Source: Jiangella aurantiaca (GTDB taxonomy: Bacteria; Actinomycetota; Actinomycetes; Jiangellales; Jiangellaceae). Taken from it: a stretch of 54,932 nt of DNA. Both the position numbers and the translations under genes were made by a program. Below the pieces are notes generated by a model. It was not told where the DNA came from. It ran no database searches and saw nothing but the letters and a program-made list of their open reading frames with translations. The stretch covers positions 1 to 54,932 of the forward strand of contig NZ_SMLB01000043.1 in the NCBI RefSeq assembly GCF_004349105.1, given 5' to 3'. Positions 44,036 to 52,744 of this stretch are shown here, piece after piece (positions within the stretch are counted from its first letter, which is position 1; the number at the start of each line of letters is the position of its first letter).

Positions 44036-45397
44036 TCAGTGGCTCGCTCGCCAGTTGAGGTACTCCTCGAGATCGGTGTAGCCGTCGCCGTCGCCGTCGG
44101 CGTTGTTGCCGGGCACCTCGGGGTCGAGGTCGCGCAGGCGCTCCCACCAGTCCGGCATGCCGTCGCGGTCGGTGTCGCGCGGGGCGTCCCCGCCGCGGAC
44201 CGGCCCCGGCCCGTTGATCGGCGGCGCGTTCTCGTCGCTGATGATCGCGCCCTTGCGGCCCAGCGAGGTGACCTCACCGACCAGCAGACCGTCGACGCGG
44301 TCGCGGTTCAGCGAGGCGCCGGCATGCTCTACGACGTACTCGTAGGCGTCGTCCGGGTCCATCAGGTCGGCGACCGGCGGATACGGGTACGGCTTCTCCA
44401 TCCAGGTGACCGTTGTGTACTCCTCGCGCGGCACCTCGTACCCGTCGAGGGCTCCGTCGCGGTCGGCGTCGTGGTAGTTGTCCTCGGCGAACAGGTGGAA
44501 GTTCTCGTTGCCACGGGTGAACGGCCCGGTCTCGGTGCTGGGGCCGGCGATGAAATAGTTGTTCTGGACGTTGGCCTCCGACGTCCACTGCGAGCCTCCC
44601 AGGATGTAGGCCTCGCGCCGCCAGTTGTAGACGACGTTGTTGACGTACTGGTTGACGCCCTTGACCTTGGGGTTGCGGATGTCGTTGTCGAGGTAGAGGT
44701 TGCGTAACAGGCTGACGCCGCCGGCCGTCTCGATCAGGCCGCCGGCGGAGTGGGTGTCCAGACCCTGGCCCAGGATCGAGTTCTGGATGGTGACGTTGTG
44801 CGCGCCGTCGGCCGGGTCGCCGTTGCTGACCGAGAACACCTCGTCGCGGCCCCAGGTGACGGAGAGGTGGTCGAAGATCATCGTGTCGCCGGTGACCACC
44901 GTGATCGCGTCGGTGCCGGAGTCGCCGCCGATCCCCTGCCGTACCCGGAAGTGCCGCGCGATGGTGCCGTTCGCGTCGGTGAACGACAGCCCGTTGCCGT
45001 AGATCGTGATGCCCTCGCCCGGCGCGGTCTGTCCGGCGATGGTGATGTTCGGCGCCACCCGGATGCGCTCGCCGATGGTGATGACGCCACCGACCTCGAA
45101 CACGATCGTACGGTTCGGCTCGCTCACCGCGTCGCGGAACGAGCCGGGACCGCTGTCGTCGAGGTTCGTCACGTGGTAGACGGTGCCACCGCGGCCGCCG
45201 GTGGCGTACCGGCCGAAACCCTCGGCGCCGGGGAAGGCGAGGAGCGGCTCGGTCTGTGCGCCGGCAGCCGGCCCGGTCGCCGCGGGTTCGGCCTGCGCTC
45301 CGGTCGCCGCCGCGGTCGCCACCGTGCACAGGGTGGTGGCGAGCGCGACGGCAACGACCCGCCGGGTGCGGACGACGCGGGGTCGCGATCGGATCAT
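44036..45397 (-). CDS. Secreted pectate lyase
   Basis: 453-aa exported right-handed beta-helix lyase that cleaves polygalacturonate by beta-elimination. Signal peptide of about 36 residues (RRVVAVALATTLCTVATAAA); catalytic domain opens FPGAEGFGRYATGGRGGTVY and includes VTNLDDSGPGSFRDAV and FDHLSVTWGRDEVFSV. The C-terminus has calcium-binding DTDRDGMPDWWE and ADGDGDGYTDLEEYL, similar to thrombospondin type 3/EF-hand-like tails of secreted polysaccharidases. It follows SBP3 by 73 nt, so lysis and uptake are co-expressed. Confidence 0.92.
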   Translation of the reverse strand: MIRSRPRVVRTRRVVAVALATTLCTVATAAATGAQAEPAATGPAAGAQTEPLLAFPGAEGFGRYATGGRGGTVYHVTNLDDSGPGSFRDAVSEPNRTIVFEVGGVITIGERIRVAPNITIAGQTAPGEGITIYGNGLSFTDANGTIARHFRVRQGIGGDSGTDAITVVTGDTMIFDHLSVTWGRDEVFSVSNGDPADGAHNVTIQNSILGQGLDTHSAGGLIETAGGVSLLRNLYLDNDIRNPKVKGVNQYVNNVVYNWRREAYILGGSQWTSEANVQNNYFIAGPSTETGPFTRGNENFHLFAEDNYHDADRDGALDGYEVPREEYTTVTWMEKPYPYPPVADLMDPDDAYEYVVEHAGASLNRDRVDGLLVGEVTSLGRKGAIISDENAPPINGPGPVRGGDAPRDTDRDGMPDWWERLRDLDPEVPGNNADGDGDGYTDLEEYLNWRASH

Positions 45398-45470
45398 GGG
45401 GTCTCCTCTCGATGGTGTGGTCCCCCCGATGCGATCTCCCCCTTCGACGCGGGCCGTGGCCCGCGCCGCG

Positions 45471-46787
45471 TCACTGTGCGATGGCGGCGCTCACCTCGTC
45501 GACGAGCGACGTCGCGGCGTCGTCGACCGATATCCGGTCGAAGAGCACCTCGTCGTTCAGCCGGATGACGATGTTCCGGGTCTCGGTCGAGCCGGCCGGG
45601 CCGATGACGAGGTCGGGGTTCACGTCCTCGCTGATCTCCGCGATGAACTCCGCCTGCGCCGTCGTGTGCTCGTCCAGCTGCGGCGTGATGGCCTCCAGGA
45701 CCTCGGCGTTGGCCGGCAGCCCGCGGTCGGCGAGGATGAACGACGCCGCCTCCTCGCTGTTGACGAGAAAGTCGATGAGCATTGCCGCCTCTTCGGGGTG
45801 TTCGCTGGTCGACGAGACGGCGTACGACTGCGACGCCTGCAGCCACATGCCGGGCGCGACGCCGTCCGACTCCCCCGGTGCGCGCAGCAGCTCCAGTGGC
45901 GCGCCGGACGCGGTGCGCAGCGCGGTCAGCTGGTTGCTCCAGTCCAGTTGCATGCCGGCCAGGCCGCGGCCCATCAGGGTCTGCTCGGGCGATGGCTGGC
46001 CGCCCAGCTCGGCCGTGAGCGTGGCCGGCGGGGTGGCGCCGGACTGGCTCATCGCCTTCGTCATGGTCCACCACTCCGCTGCGGTGGCGGGCTCGACCGC
46101 GACGCCGCCGTCTTCGGTGTACAGGCCCGAGCCGGTTCGCTGGCGCGCGAAGAGGTCGAGGGTGTCGGCGCTGGTCGGGTCGGCCGCACCGTAGGTACCC
46201 TCCGGCGAGGCGTCGGAGATCCGCTGGGCGATGGCGACGAAGTCGTCCCACGTCCAGGTGGTGTCGTCGGGCAGCGGCACGCCGGCGGCGGCGAAGACCT
46301 CCGGGTTGACCACGACGCAATACGTGTTGACGCCGGTGGGGATGCTGTACTGCACACCGCTGAAGAACCCGTTGCTCAGGGCCGCCTCGTCGATGTCGTC
46401 GGTGGGCAGCTGCTCCGCCACGGTCGACAGATCCAGCAGCGCGCCGCGGTCGCCGTACTCACGTGGGTAGGCACCCCCCAGCGTGATGACGTCCGGAGCG
46501 TCGCGCGCGGCGACGCTGGTGGCGAGGCGGTCGAAGTAGCCCTCGAAGTCCAGCGGCTCGGCCTCGACGGTGATGTCCGGGTGCTCCGCCTCGAACGCGT
46601 CGATGGCCTGCTGGGTGATCCGGGCCCGCTCGTCATTGCCCCACCAGGCGAAGCGCAGCGTCACCTCACCGGAGTCGCTGGACTCCGCGCTGCCACCGCC
46701 GCATGCCGAGACGGCCAGCAACGCGGCCGCCGTGACCCCGATCGCCGCGCGGCGCCGCATCGCGCCGCGTCCCATCAGGTGCCCCAT
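45471..46787 (-). CDS. Sugar ABC transporter substrate-binding lipoprotein (SBP3)
   Basis: 438-aa binding protein with lipobox AVSAC (Cys29). RFAWWGNDER, IPTGVNTY, DDTTWTWDD and RGLPAN show paralogy with SBP1 and SBP2. It has no permease genes of its own and is paired with pectate lyase, suggesting it delivers pectin fragments to the permease pair at 39682-41542. ATG 46787 has GAGAGGAC upstream; ATG 46775 is possible. Confidence 0.92.
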   Translation of the reverse strand: MGHLMGRGAMRRRAAIGVTAAALLAVSACGGGSAESSDSGEVTLRFAWWGNDERARITQQAIDAFEAEHPDITVEAEPLDFEGYFDRLATSVAARDAPDVITLGGAYPREYGDRGALLDLSTVAEQLPTDDIDEAALSNGFFSGVQYSIPTGVNTYCVVVNPEVFAAAGVPLPDDTTWTWDDFVAIAQRISDASPEGTYGAADPTSADTLDLFARQRTGSGLYTEDGGVAVEPATAAEWWTMTKAMSQSGATPPATLTAELGGQPSPEQTLMGRGLAGMQLDWSNQLTALRTASGAPLELLRAPGESDGVAPGMWLQASQSYAVSSTSEHPEEAAMLIDFLVNSEEAASFILADRGLPANAEVLEAITPQLDEHTTAQAEFIAEISEDVNPDLVIGPAGSTETRNIVIRLNDEVLFDRISVDDAATSLVDEVSAAIAQ

Positions 46788-46821
46788 CGTGCTCGTCCTC
46801 TCTCCGAAGCAGTGCCGGCGA

Positions 46822-46837
46822 GTTACCGGTTTCCCAG
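46822..46837 (-). promoter_or_regulatory. LacI-type operator upstream of SBP3
   Basis: GTTACCGGTTTCCCAG shares the TACCGGTT core with the boxes at 41723 and 46919. It lies 35 nt before the SBP3 start, in position to block transcription of SBP3 and pectate lyase. Confidence 0.6.
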
Positions 46838-46918
46838 TGGAACGTGCCGAATTGAATCGGTTCTACTCGCGTGTTTCGACATGGTTGCATGGCCCCATAC
46901 CATCTGGCTAGCCTTCTC

Positions 46919-46934
46919 AGGAACCGGTTTCTAG
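46919..46934 (+). promoter_or_regulatory. LacI-type operator upstream of the GH5 gene
   Basis: AGGAACCGGTTTCTAG, a near-perfect palindrome centred on CCGG, 21 nt before ATG 46955. A possible promoter just upstream is TTCGAC, 17 nt, TACCAT. Confidence 0.65.
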
Positions 46935-46954
46935 ATTGTTCTCGAGGGGGCTAC

Positions 46955-48352
46955 ATGTCGCTGCCATGGATCCGGTTCGACGGCACCCGGCTCACCGACG
47001 ACCAGGGCCGGCCGGTACGGCTGCGCGGCGTCGGTCTGGGCGGCTGGATGAACATGGAGAACTTCATCACCGGCTATGCCGGGACGGAGTCGCAGCACCG
47101 CGCCGCGCTGCGGGTGGCGCTCGGCCCCGAGGGCTACAAGCGGTTCTTCGACCGGTTCCTCGACGACTTCTTCGCCGACGCCGACGCCTCGTTCCTCACC
47201 GGCCTGGGCGTCAACGCCGTCCGAGTGCCGTTCGGCTACCGGCACTTCGAGGACGACGACCGCTCGTTCGAGCTGAAGGAGTCCGGTTTCCGCCGGCTGG
47301 ACCAGGCGGTGCGGGCGTGCGCCCGGCACGGCCTCTACGCGATTCTCGACCTGCACGCCGCGCCCGGCTACCAGAACCAGAACTGGCACAGCGACAACCC
47401 CACCCACCAGGCGTTCTTCTGGCAGCACCGGCACTTCCAGGACCGCGTCGTGCACCTGTGGGAGGCGCTGGCCGACCGCTACCGCGACGAGCCCGCCGTC
47501 GCCGGCTACAACCCGCTCAACGAGCCCGGCGATCCCAGCGGGGAGGCGATCGGACCGTTCTACGAGCGCCTGGAGGCGGCCATCCGCGCCGTCGACCCGC
47601 GGCACGTGCTGTTCCTCGACGGCAACCGCTACTCGACCGACTTCTCGATGTTCGCCGAGCCTTTCCCCGCCACCGTCTACACCGCGCACGACTACGCGCT
47701 GCCCGGCATCGCCCGCGACGGCGCCTACCCGGGCGTGACCCGCGGCGAGTGGTTCGACCGCGACGTGCTGGAGCAGACCTTCCTGCGCCGGACGGAGTTC
47801 ATGCGTCGCACCGGCACCCCGATCTGGATCGGCGAGTTCGGCCCCATCTACACCGGCGACCGCGAGCGGGACGAGGCCTGCCTGCGCCTGCTGGCCGACC
47901 AGTTGGCGATCTACGACGAGCACGGCGCCAGCTGGTCGCTGTGGACGTACAAGGACGTCGGGCTGCAGGGGCTGGTGCACGCCCGCGCCGACTCGCCGTA
48001 CCTGCGGCGAATCGCACCGGAGCTGGAGCGGAAGAACCGCCTCGGCACCGATTCATGGGGCGGCACCGACCGCAACGTCCGCGCTGTCATGCAGCCGATC
48101 GAGGAGCTGTTCGACCGGGAGTTCCCCGGCTTCGCGCCGTACCCGTGGGGCCGGCGCGCCTGGCTCGGCCTGCTGGTGCGCAACATCCTGCTGGCCGAGC
48201 CGCTGGCCGAGCGGTTCGGCGCCTGCTTCGAAGGCGTCACCCCGGACGAGGCCGGCGAGCTGGCCGCGTCGTTCGCGTTCGACGCCTGCGTCGTCCGCGA
48301 CGAGCTGGCCGCCGTCCTCCGCGCGAACCTGGCCTCACATCCGGCGCCTTGA
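46955..48352 (+). CDS. GH5-family glycoside hydrolase (cellulase/exo-glucanase-like)
   Basis: 465-aa TIM-barrel glycosidase. Proton donor E190 in GYNPLNEPGD and nucleophile E294 in WIGEFGPI; RGVGLGGWMNMENFITGY (24-41) is the usual N-terminal loop. There is no signal peptide, so it acts on imported oligosaccharides. A C-terminal extension of about 90 residues follows the barrel. CGAGGGGG precedes ATG 46955. Substrate (beta-glucan or other) is not predictable from sequence; context suggests plant polymer fragments. Confidence 0.9.
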   Translation: MSLPWIRFDGTRLTDDQGRPVRLRGVGLGGWMNMENFITGYAGTESQHRAALRVALGPEGYKRFFDRFLDDFFADADASFLTGLGVNAVRVPFGYRHFEDDDRSFELKESGFRRLDQAVRACARHGLYAILDLHAAPGYQNQNWHSDNPTHQAFFWQHRHFQDRVVHLWEALADRYRDEPAVAGYNPLNEPGDPSGEAIGPFYERLEAAIRAVDPRHVLFLDGNRYSTDFSMFAEPFPATVYTAHDYALPGIARDGAYPGVTRGEWFDRDVLEQTFLRRTEFMRRTGTPIWIGEFGPIYTGDRERDEACLRLLADQLAIYDEHGASWSLWTYKDVGLQGLVHARADSPYLRRIAPELERKNRLGTDSWGGTDRNVRAVMQPIEELFDREFPGFAPYPWGRRAWLGLLVRNILLAEPLAERFGACFEGVTPDEAGELAASFAFDACVVRDELAAVLRANLASHPAP

Positions 48353-48378
48353 ATGATCAGACCATCCACGATCGCGTA

Positions 48379-48446
48379 CATCACCACGATTTCTGGCGCG
48401 TCAATACGCCTGCAAGCGTGTTGACGCAGCAGAAAACCTCATGATG
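48379..48446 (-). repeat. Dispersed 68-nt hairpin repeat family 1, copy C
   Basis: Third copy, in inverse orientation to A and B, in the 131-nt tail-to-tail gap between GH5 and the response regulator. It is the best-folded copy: GCGTCAATACGC (48398-48409), CTGCAA loop and GCGTGTTGACGC (48416-48427) pair at all 12 positions with one G-U, inside outer arms CATCACCACGATTTCTG and CAGAAAACCTCATGATG. Confidence 0.85.
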
Positions 48447-48483
48447 GCACCCGCGCCCGGCGGCAGTCGTGCGCGAACCTGGC

Positions 48484-49164
48484 TCAGGCCTCCAGCTTGT
48501 AGCCCAGGCCGCGGACGGTGAGCAGGTAGGTCGGCGCCGCGGGGTCGGGCTCGATCTTCGCCCGCAGCCGCTTCACGTGCACGTCCAGAGTCTTGGTGTC
48601 GCCCACGTAGTCGGCGCCCCAGATGCGGTCGATCAGCTGGGCGCGGGTCAGCACCCGACCGGCGTTGCGCAGCAACAGCTCGAGCAGCTCGAACTCCTTC
48701 AGCGGCAGCCGGACGGTGTCGCCGTTGACGGTGACCACGTGGCGGTCGACGTCCATGCGGACCGGGCCGGCGCCCAGCACGGCTTGGCTGGCCTCAGTGG
48801 GCTCGGTCCCGCGTCGCAGCACCGCCCGGATGCGGGCGACCAGCTCGCGCGAGGAGAACGGCTTGGTGACGTAGTCGTCGGCGCCCAGCTCCAGTCCGAC
48901 GACCTTGTCGACCTCGGAGTCCTTGGCGGTCAGCATGATGACCGGGACGTTGGAGCGCTGCCGCAGCTGACGGCAGACCTCGGTCCCGGACAGGCCCGGC
49001 AGCATGAGGTCGAGCAGTACGAGGTCCGCCCCGCCCCGGTCGAACTCGTCGAGGGCGTCGTCGCCGGTCACGGAGACGGCGACCTCGAAGCCCTCCTTCC
49101 GGAGCATGTACGACAGGGCGTCGCTGAACGAATCCTCATCCTCGACGACGAGCACGCGGGTCAC
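48484..49164 (-). CDS. regX3: Phosphate-type response regulator (RegX3/PhoP)
   Basis: 226-aa OmpR-family regulator. Receiver domain: VVEDEDSF acidic pair, phospho-acceptor D52 in LLDLMLPG, and the switch Lys in YVTKPFSS. C-terminal winged helix: LPLKEFELLELLLRN and DTKTLDVHVKRLRAKIE. It overlaps the kinase gene by 4 nt and stands opposite phoU, the arrangement of senX3-regX3/phoR-phoP in actinobacteria. It should act on PHO boxes under phosphate limitation, including the one upstream. Confidence 0.93.
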   Translation of the reverse strand: MTRVLVVEDEDSFSDALSYMLRKEGFEVAVSVTGDDALDEFDRGGADLVLLDLMLPGLSGTEVCRQLRQRSNVPVIMLTAKDSEVDKVVGLELGADDYVTKPFSSRELVARIRAVLRRGTEPTEASQAVLGAGPVRMDVDRHVVTVNGDTVRLPLKEFELLELLLRNAGRVLTRAQLIDRIWGADYVGDTKTLDVHVKRLRAKIEPDPAAPTYLLTVRGLGYKLEA

Positions 49165-50336
49165 GGCGTCTCCTTACCAACTGGCGTCTCGAACGCGGAC
49201 GGTTGCCCGGTTCGCTGCGGGTGCAGCGGCAGTCGCAGGGTGAAGGTGGATCCTGCTCCCTGCACGCTCCACACGCCTACCTCGCCGCCGTGGCTGGCGG
49301 CGATGTGCTTGACGATGGACAGTCCCAGGCCGGTGCCACCGGTGGCCCGGGAACGGGCCGGATCGACCCGGTAGAACCGCTCGAAGATGCGGTCCAGCTC
49401 GCTCTCGGCGATGCCGAAGCCCTGGTCGGTGACGCTGATCTCGACGAGGTCGTCACGACGGCGTACTCCGACGGCGACGCGGGTATTGGGAGGGCTGTAG
49501 TTCACGGCGTTCTCGACGAGGTTGCCCAGCGCGATGACCAGCTGCTCGACGTTGCCCAGCACCTGCAGTCCGGGCGTGCCGCCGGCGGTGAGCCGGATCT
49601 TGTGCTTCTCGGCCTCCACGCGGCTGCGGTCGAGTGCGGCCTCGACGACGCTGTCGACGTCGACGGACTCCGGCGACGCGACGGGGTCGTCGTACTGCAG
49701 CCGGGACAGGTCGATGATCTCCTGGACCAGCCGGGTGAGCCGGGCACCCTCGCGCTGCATGCGCTCGGCGAAGCGCTGCACCGCCTCGGGGTCGTCCTTG
49801 GCGTCCTCCACCGCCTCGGCGAGCAGCAGCAGCGCACCCACCGGGGTCTTCAGCTCGTGCGACACGTTGGCGACGAAGTCGCGGCGGACCTCGTCGACGC
49901 GGATCTCGTGGGTGCGATCCTCGACCAACGCCAGCAGCAGCTTGCTGTTGAGCGGAGCGACCCGGGCCGACACGTACAGCGTCTGGGTGGTGTCGCGCGA
50001 CCGCGGGATCTCCAGCTGGACCTCGCGGATCTGGCCGTCGCGGCGGACCCGCTCGGTCAGCTCGACCAGCTCGGGCACCGCGACGCGGTCGTGCCGGACC
50101 AGGCCGAACGCGTACGCCGACGGGCTGGCCTTGACGACGTCGAGGGCGCTGTCGAGGACGATGGCGCTGGACCGCAGCACCGACAGGACCTCGTCGACGC
50201 CCTCGGGGACGCGCGACGTCCGTGGCGGCTCCGGCGGATGCTGGGCACGCTCACTGACTTTGAACGCCAGACCCGCCGCGAGGCCGACCGCTGCGCCGAC
50301 ACACGCGGCCAGCGCTCCGGCTGTCACGGCATCCAC
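49161..50336 (-). CDS. senX3: Phosphate-sensing histidine kinase (SenX3/PhoR)
   Basis: 391-aa membrane kinase. One N-terminal helix (about 5-26), a PAS-like region (about 50-140), HisKA with H160 in NVSHELKTPVGAL, and HATPase with NLVENAVNYSPP, VTDQGFGI and GGTGLGLSIVKHIAASHGG. GTG 50336 gives a membrane anchor directly at the N-terminus. In relatives it senses phosphate through PstSCAB/PhoU; phoU is divergent here, the pst genes are not in the window. Confidence 0.93.
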   Translation of the reverse strand: MDAVTAGALAACVGAAVGLAAGLAFKVSERAQHPPEPPRTSRVPEGVDEVLSVLRSSAIVLDSALDVVKASPSAYAFGLVRHDRVAVPELVELTERVRRDGQIREVQLEIPRSRDTTQTLYVSARVAPLNSKLLLALVEDRTHEIRVDEVRRDFVANVSHELKTPVGALLLLAEAVEDAKDDPEAVQRFAERMQREGARLTRLVQEIIDLSRLQYDDPVASPESVDVDSVVEAALDRSRVEAEKHKIRLTAGGTPGLQVLGNVEQLVIALGNLVENAVNYSPPNTRVAVGVRRRDDLVEISVTDQGFGIAESELDRIFERFYRVDPARSRATGGTGLGLSIVKHIAASHGGEVGVWSVQGAGSTFTLRLPLHPQRTGQPSAFETPVGKETP

Positions 50337-50364
50337 ATCTACCGATGGTATGTGCCGCAGCCGG

Positions 50365-50443
50365 GTTCATCTCCACTTCAAGACACTTCACGCCGCGAAT
50401 TCGGCCGCATGTTCACCGAGACTTCGCGGCCCATTCACCTTGC
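50365..50443. promoter_or_regulatory. PHO boxes between senX3 and phoU
   Basis: GTTCACCGAGA, CTTCGCGGCCC and ATTCACCTTGC (50411-50443) are three consecutive 11-nt direct repeats with the TTCRCC core of the actinobacterial PHO box. A second, looser group GTTCATCTCCA, CTTCAAGACA, CTTCACGCCGC spans 50365-50396 with 11- and 10-nt spacing. They suggest autoregulation by the phosphate response regulator. Confidence 0.75.
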
Positions 50444-50516
50444 GGCGCTGCCCGTCCATCAATTGCACCTACGCTGATCAGACGGGAAGCAACGTGCCCA
50501 CCCCGAGGACGACAGG

Positions 50517-51194
50517 ATGACGAAGCCAATGCGCGAGGCGTATCACGAGCAGCTCGACGAGGTCAACGGCCGGCTGATCGGGATGATCCGCAAGACCGGT
50601 GAGCTGATGGGGCTGGCCACCAAGGCGTTGCTCGAGGCCGACCTCGACGCCGCCGAGCAGGCCATGGCGTCCGACTCCAGCATCAACCGCGACCAGCTCG
50701 AGATCGACGAGCAGGTGCTCGAGCTGATGGCCACTCAGGGCCCGGTCGCCTCGGAGCTGCGCATCGTCACGTCCGCCCTGCGCACCACGTCCGACGCCGA
50801 GCGCATGGGCGACCTCGCCGTCCACGTCGCCAAGGTCGCGCGGATGCGCTACCCCGACCACGCCGTGCCCGAGGAGCTGCGCGACACCTTCGCCGCCATG
50901 GGCCGCGCCGCCTGCGACATGTCGAGCAAAGCCGTTGAGGTACTGCGCACCCGCGACCTCGACGCCGCCGCGGCGCTGGCGCGCGACGACAACGAGATGG
51001 ACAGCCTGCACCGGTCGCTGTTCGCCGTACTGCTCGACGACGAGTGGGACCGCGGCGTCGAGGCGGCCGTCGACATCGCGCTGCTGGGCCGCTACTACGA
51101 GCGATTCGCCGACCACGCCGTGCACATCGCCACCAACGTGCGCTACCTGGTGACCGGCGAGATCGAATGGGCCGACAGCACCGCCGGCCACTGA
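50517..51194 (+). CDS. phoU: Phosphate signalling protein PhoU
   Basis: 225-aa PhoU with two three-helix repeats. The metal-binding patterns typical of the family appear as ALRTTSDAERMGDLAVHVAK (repeat 1) and ALLGRYYERFADHAVHIATN (repeat 2). ATG 50517 begins MTKPMREAYHEQLDEV. PhoU restrains the kinase when phosphate is ample. Divergent from senX3 with PHO boxes between; its stop is 15 nt from the convergent GntR gene. Confidence 0.95.
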   Translation: MTKPMREAYHEQLDEVNGRLIGMIRKTGELMGLATKALLEADLDAAEQAMASDSSINRDQLEIDEQVLELMATQGPVASELRIVTSALRTTSDAERMGDLAVHVAKVARMRYPDHAVPEELRDTFAAMGRAACDMSSKAVEVLRTRDLDAAAALARDDNEMDSLHRSLFAVLLDDEWDRGVEAAVDIALLGRYYERFADHAVHIATNVRYLVTGEIEWADSTAGH

Positions 51195-51209
51195 CCTCTA
51201 CCCCTCTCC

Positions 51210-51953
51210 CTAGTGGTACTCGCCGCCTGGGACCTCGCGGCCGGCCTTGGGCCAACCGTCTTCGGCGACGTCCTCCGCGGGGGTGAGCGCCTCGCGCAGC
51301 CACTGCTCGACGCCGGCCACGTGCACCGTCGCCCATGAGCGGGCGATGTCGGGCTGCCGCGCCCGGATCGCCGCGACGATGGACCGGTGCTCGCTCAGCG
51401 TCCGGGCCGTAGCCGCCTCCTGGGTCAGGCCGCGCCAGACCCGGGCCCGGTGCGTGGGCCCCGACAGGCTCTCGACCAGCGAGCAGAGCACCGGGTTGCC
51501 GGAGCCCTCGGCGATCAGCCGGTGGAACTCCAGGTCGCTGGCGACCAGCTCCTCGACGCCGGTGTCCGGGCCCAGCGGCGCCATGATCTCGTCGAGCTTC
51601 GCGATGGCGTCGTCGCTCATCCGCACGGCCGCCATGGCCGCGGCGGCCGGCTCGATGATGCGGCGCACCTCGAGGAAGTGCAGGACGGTGTCGTCGCGGT
51701 GGAAGTCGACGACGAACGCCATCGCGTCGAGCAGCAGGTGCGGCGACAGGCTGGTGACGTAGGTCCCGTCGCCCTGCCGCACGTCGAGCACGTGGATCAG
51801 CGACAGCGCCCGCACCGCCTCGCGCAGCGAGCTGCGCGACAGCCCCAAGCGCTCGGCGAGGTCAGCCTCGCGCGGCAGCCGATCGCCGGGACTCAGCTCC
51901 CCGCTGACGATCATCTGCTTGATCTTCTCGATGGCGATGTCGGTCACTGCCAT
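51210..51953 (-). CDS. GntR-family regulator, FadR/FCD subfamily
   Basis: 247-aa regulator. Winged helix about 1-70 (LSPGDRLPREADLAERLGLS, RSSLREAVRALSL) and a helical FCD domain with metal-type residues in EVRRIIEPAAAAMAA, DLEFHRLIAEGSGN and EHRSIVAAIRA. GGGGG precedes ATG 51953. It sits 34 nt from gpmA on the same strand but usually such regulators control acid-sugar catabolism. It could recognise the TGGTCTGACCA-type site upstream of the fucose genes; that is speculative. Confidence 0.9.
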   Translation of the reverse strand: MAVTDIAIEKIKQMIVSGELSPGDRLPREADLAERLGLSRSSLREAVRALSLIHVLDVRQGDGTYVTSLSPHLLLDAMAFVVDFHRDDTVLHFLEVRRIIEPAAAAMAAVRMSDDAIAKLDEIMAPLGPDTGVEELVASDLEFHRLIAEGSGNPVLCSLVESLSGPTHRARVWRGLTQEAATARTLSEHRSIVAAIRARQPDIARSWATVHVAGVEQWLREALTPAEDVAEDGWPKAGREVPGGEYH

Positions 51954-51987
51954 GCGTCGTTCCCCCTTGCGGCCGACGCGGCCCGGG

Positions 51988-52734
51988 CTAGCGGCCCTGG
52001 TTCTTGACTGCTTCGATGGCCGCTGCGGCGGCCTCGGGGTCGAGGTACTCGCCACCCCTCGTGACCGGGCGCAGCGACTCGTCCAGCTCGTAGAGCAGCG
52101 GCACGCCGGTGGGGATGTTCAGGCCGGCGATGGCGTCGTCGGAGATGTCGTCGAGATGCTTGACCAGCGCCCGCAGCGAGTTGCCGTGCGCGACGACGGC
52201 GACCGTCTGGCCGCGGCGCAGGTCGGGCACGATGGCGTCGTACCAGTACGGCAGGAACCGGCCGAGCACGTCCTTCAGGCACTCGGTGGCCGGCAGCAGC
52301 TCGGGCGGAAGGTCGGCGTAGCGCGGGTCGCCGGTCTGCGCGAACTCGTCGCCGGGGTCGATCGGCGGCGGAGGGGTGTCGTACGAGCGGCGCCAGAGCA
52401 TGAACTGCTCTTCGCCGAACTCGGCCAGCGTCTGCTTCTTGTCCTTGCCCTGCAGCGCACCGTAGTGGCGCTCGTTGAGCCGCCACGACCGCTTGACCGG
52501 CACCCAGTGGCGGTCGGCGACGTCGAGGGTGATGTTGGCGGTGCGGATGGCCCTGCGCAGCACGCTGGTGTGCAGGACGTCGGGCAGCACGCCGCGCGAC
52601 GTCATCAGCTCGCCGCCGCGCCGGGCCTCGGCCTCGCCGGCCGCGGTGAGGTCGACGTCGACCCAGCCGGTGAACAGGTTCTTCGCGTTCCACTCGCTCT
52701 CACCGTGACGGAGCAGCACCAGGCGATAGGTCAT
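51988..52734 (-). CDS. gpmA: 2,3-bisphosphoglycerate-dependent phosphoglycerate mutase
   Basis: 248-aa glycolytic enzyme interconverting 3- and 2-phosphoglycerate. Phospho-histidine H10 in [21 protein letters not shown] with the catalytic Glu, and [14 protein letters not shown] with the second His. Length matches the family. Downstream (10 nt) of the ybjN-like gene, and the trio mshA-ybjN-gpmA is conserved in many actinobacteria. Confidence 0.96.
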   Translation of the reverse strand: MTYRLVLLRHGESEWNAKNLFTGWVDVDLTAAGEAEARRGGELMTSRGVLPDVLHTSVLRRAIRTANITLDVADRHWVPVKRSWRLNERHYGALQGKDKKQTLAEFGEEQFMLWRRSYDTPPPPIDPGDEFAQTGDPRYADLPPELLPATECLKDVLGRFLPYWYDAIVPDLRRGQTVAVVAHGNSLRALVKHLDDISDDAIAGLNIPTGVPLLYELDESLRPVTRGGEYLDPEAAAAAIEAVKNQGR

Positions 52735-52744
52735 GGCCCTCAGC

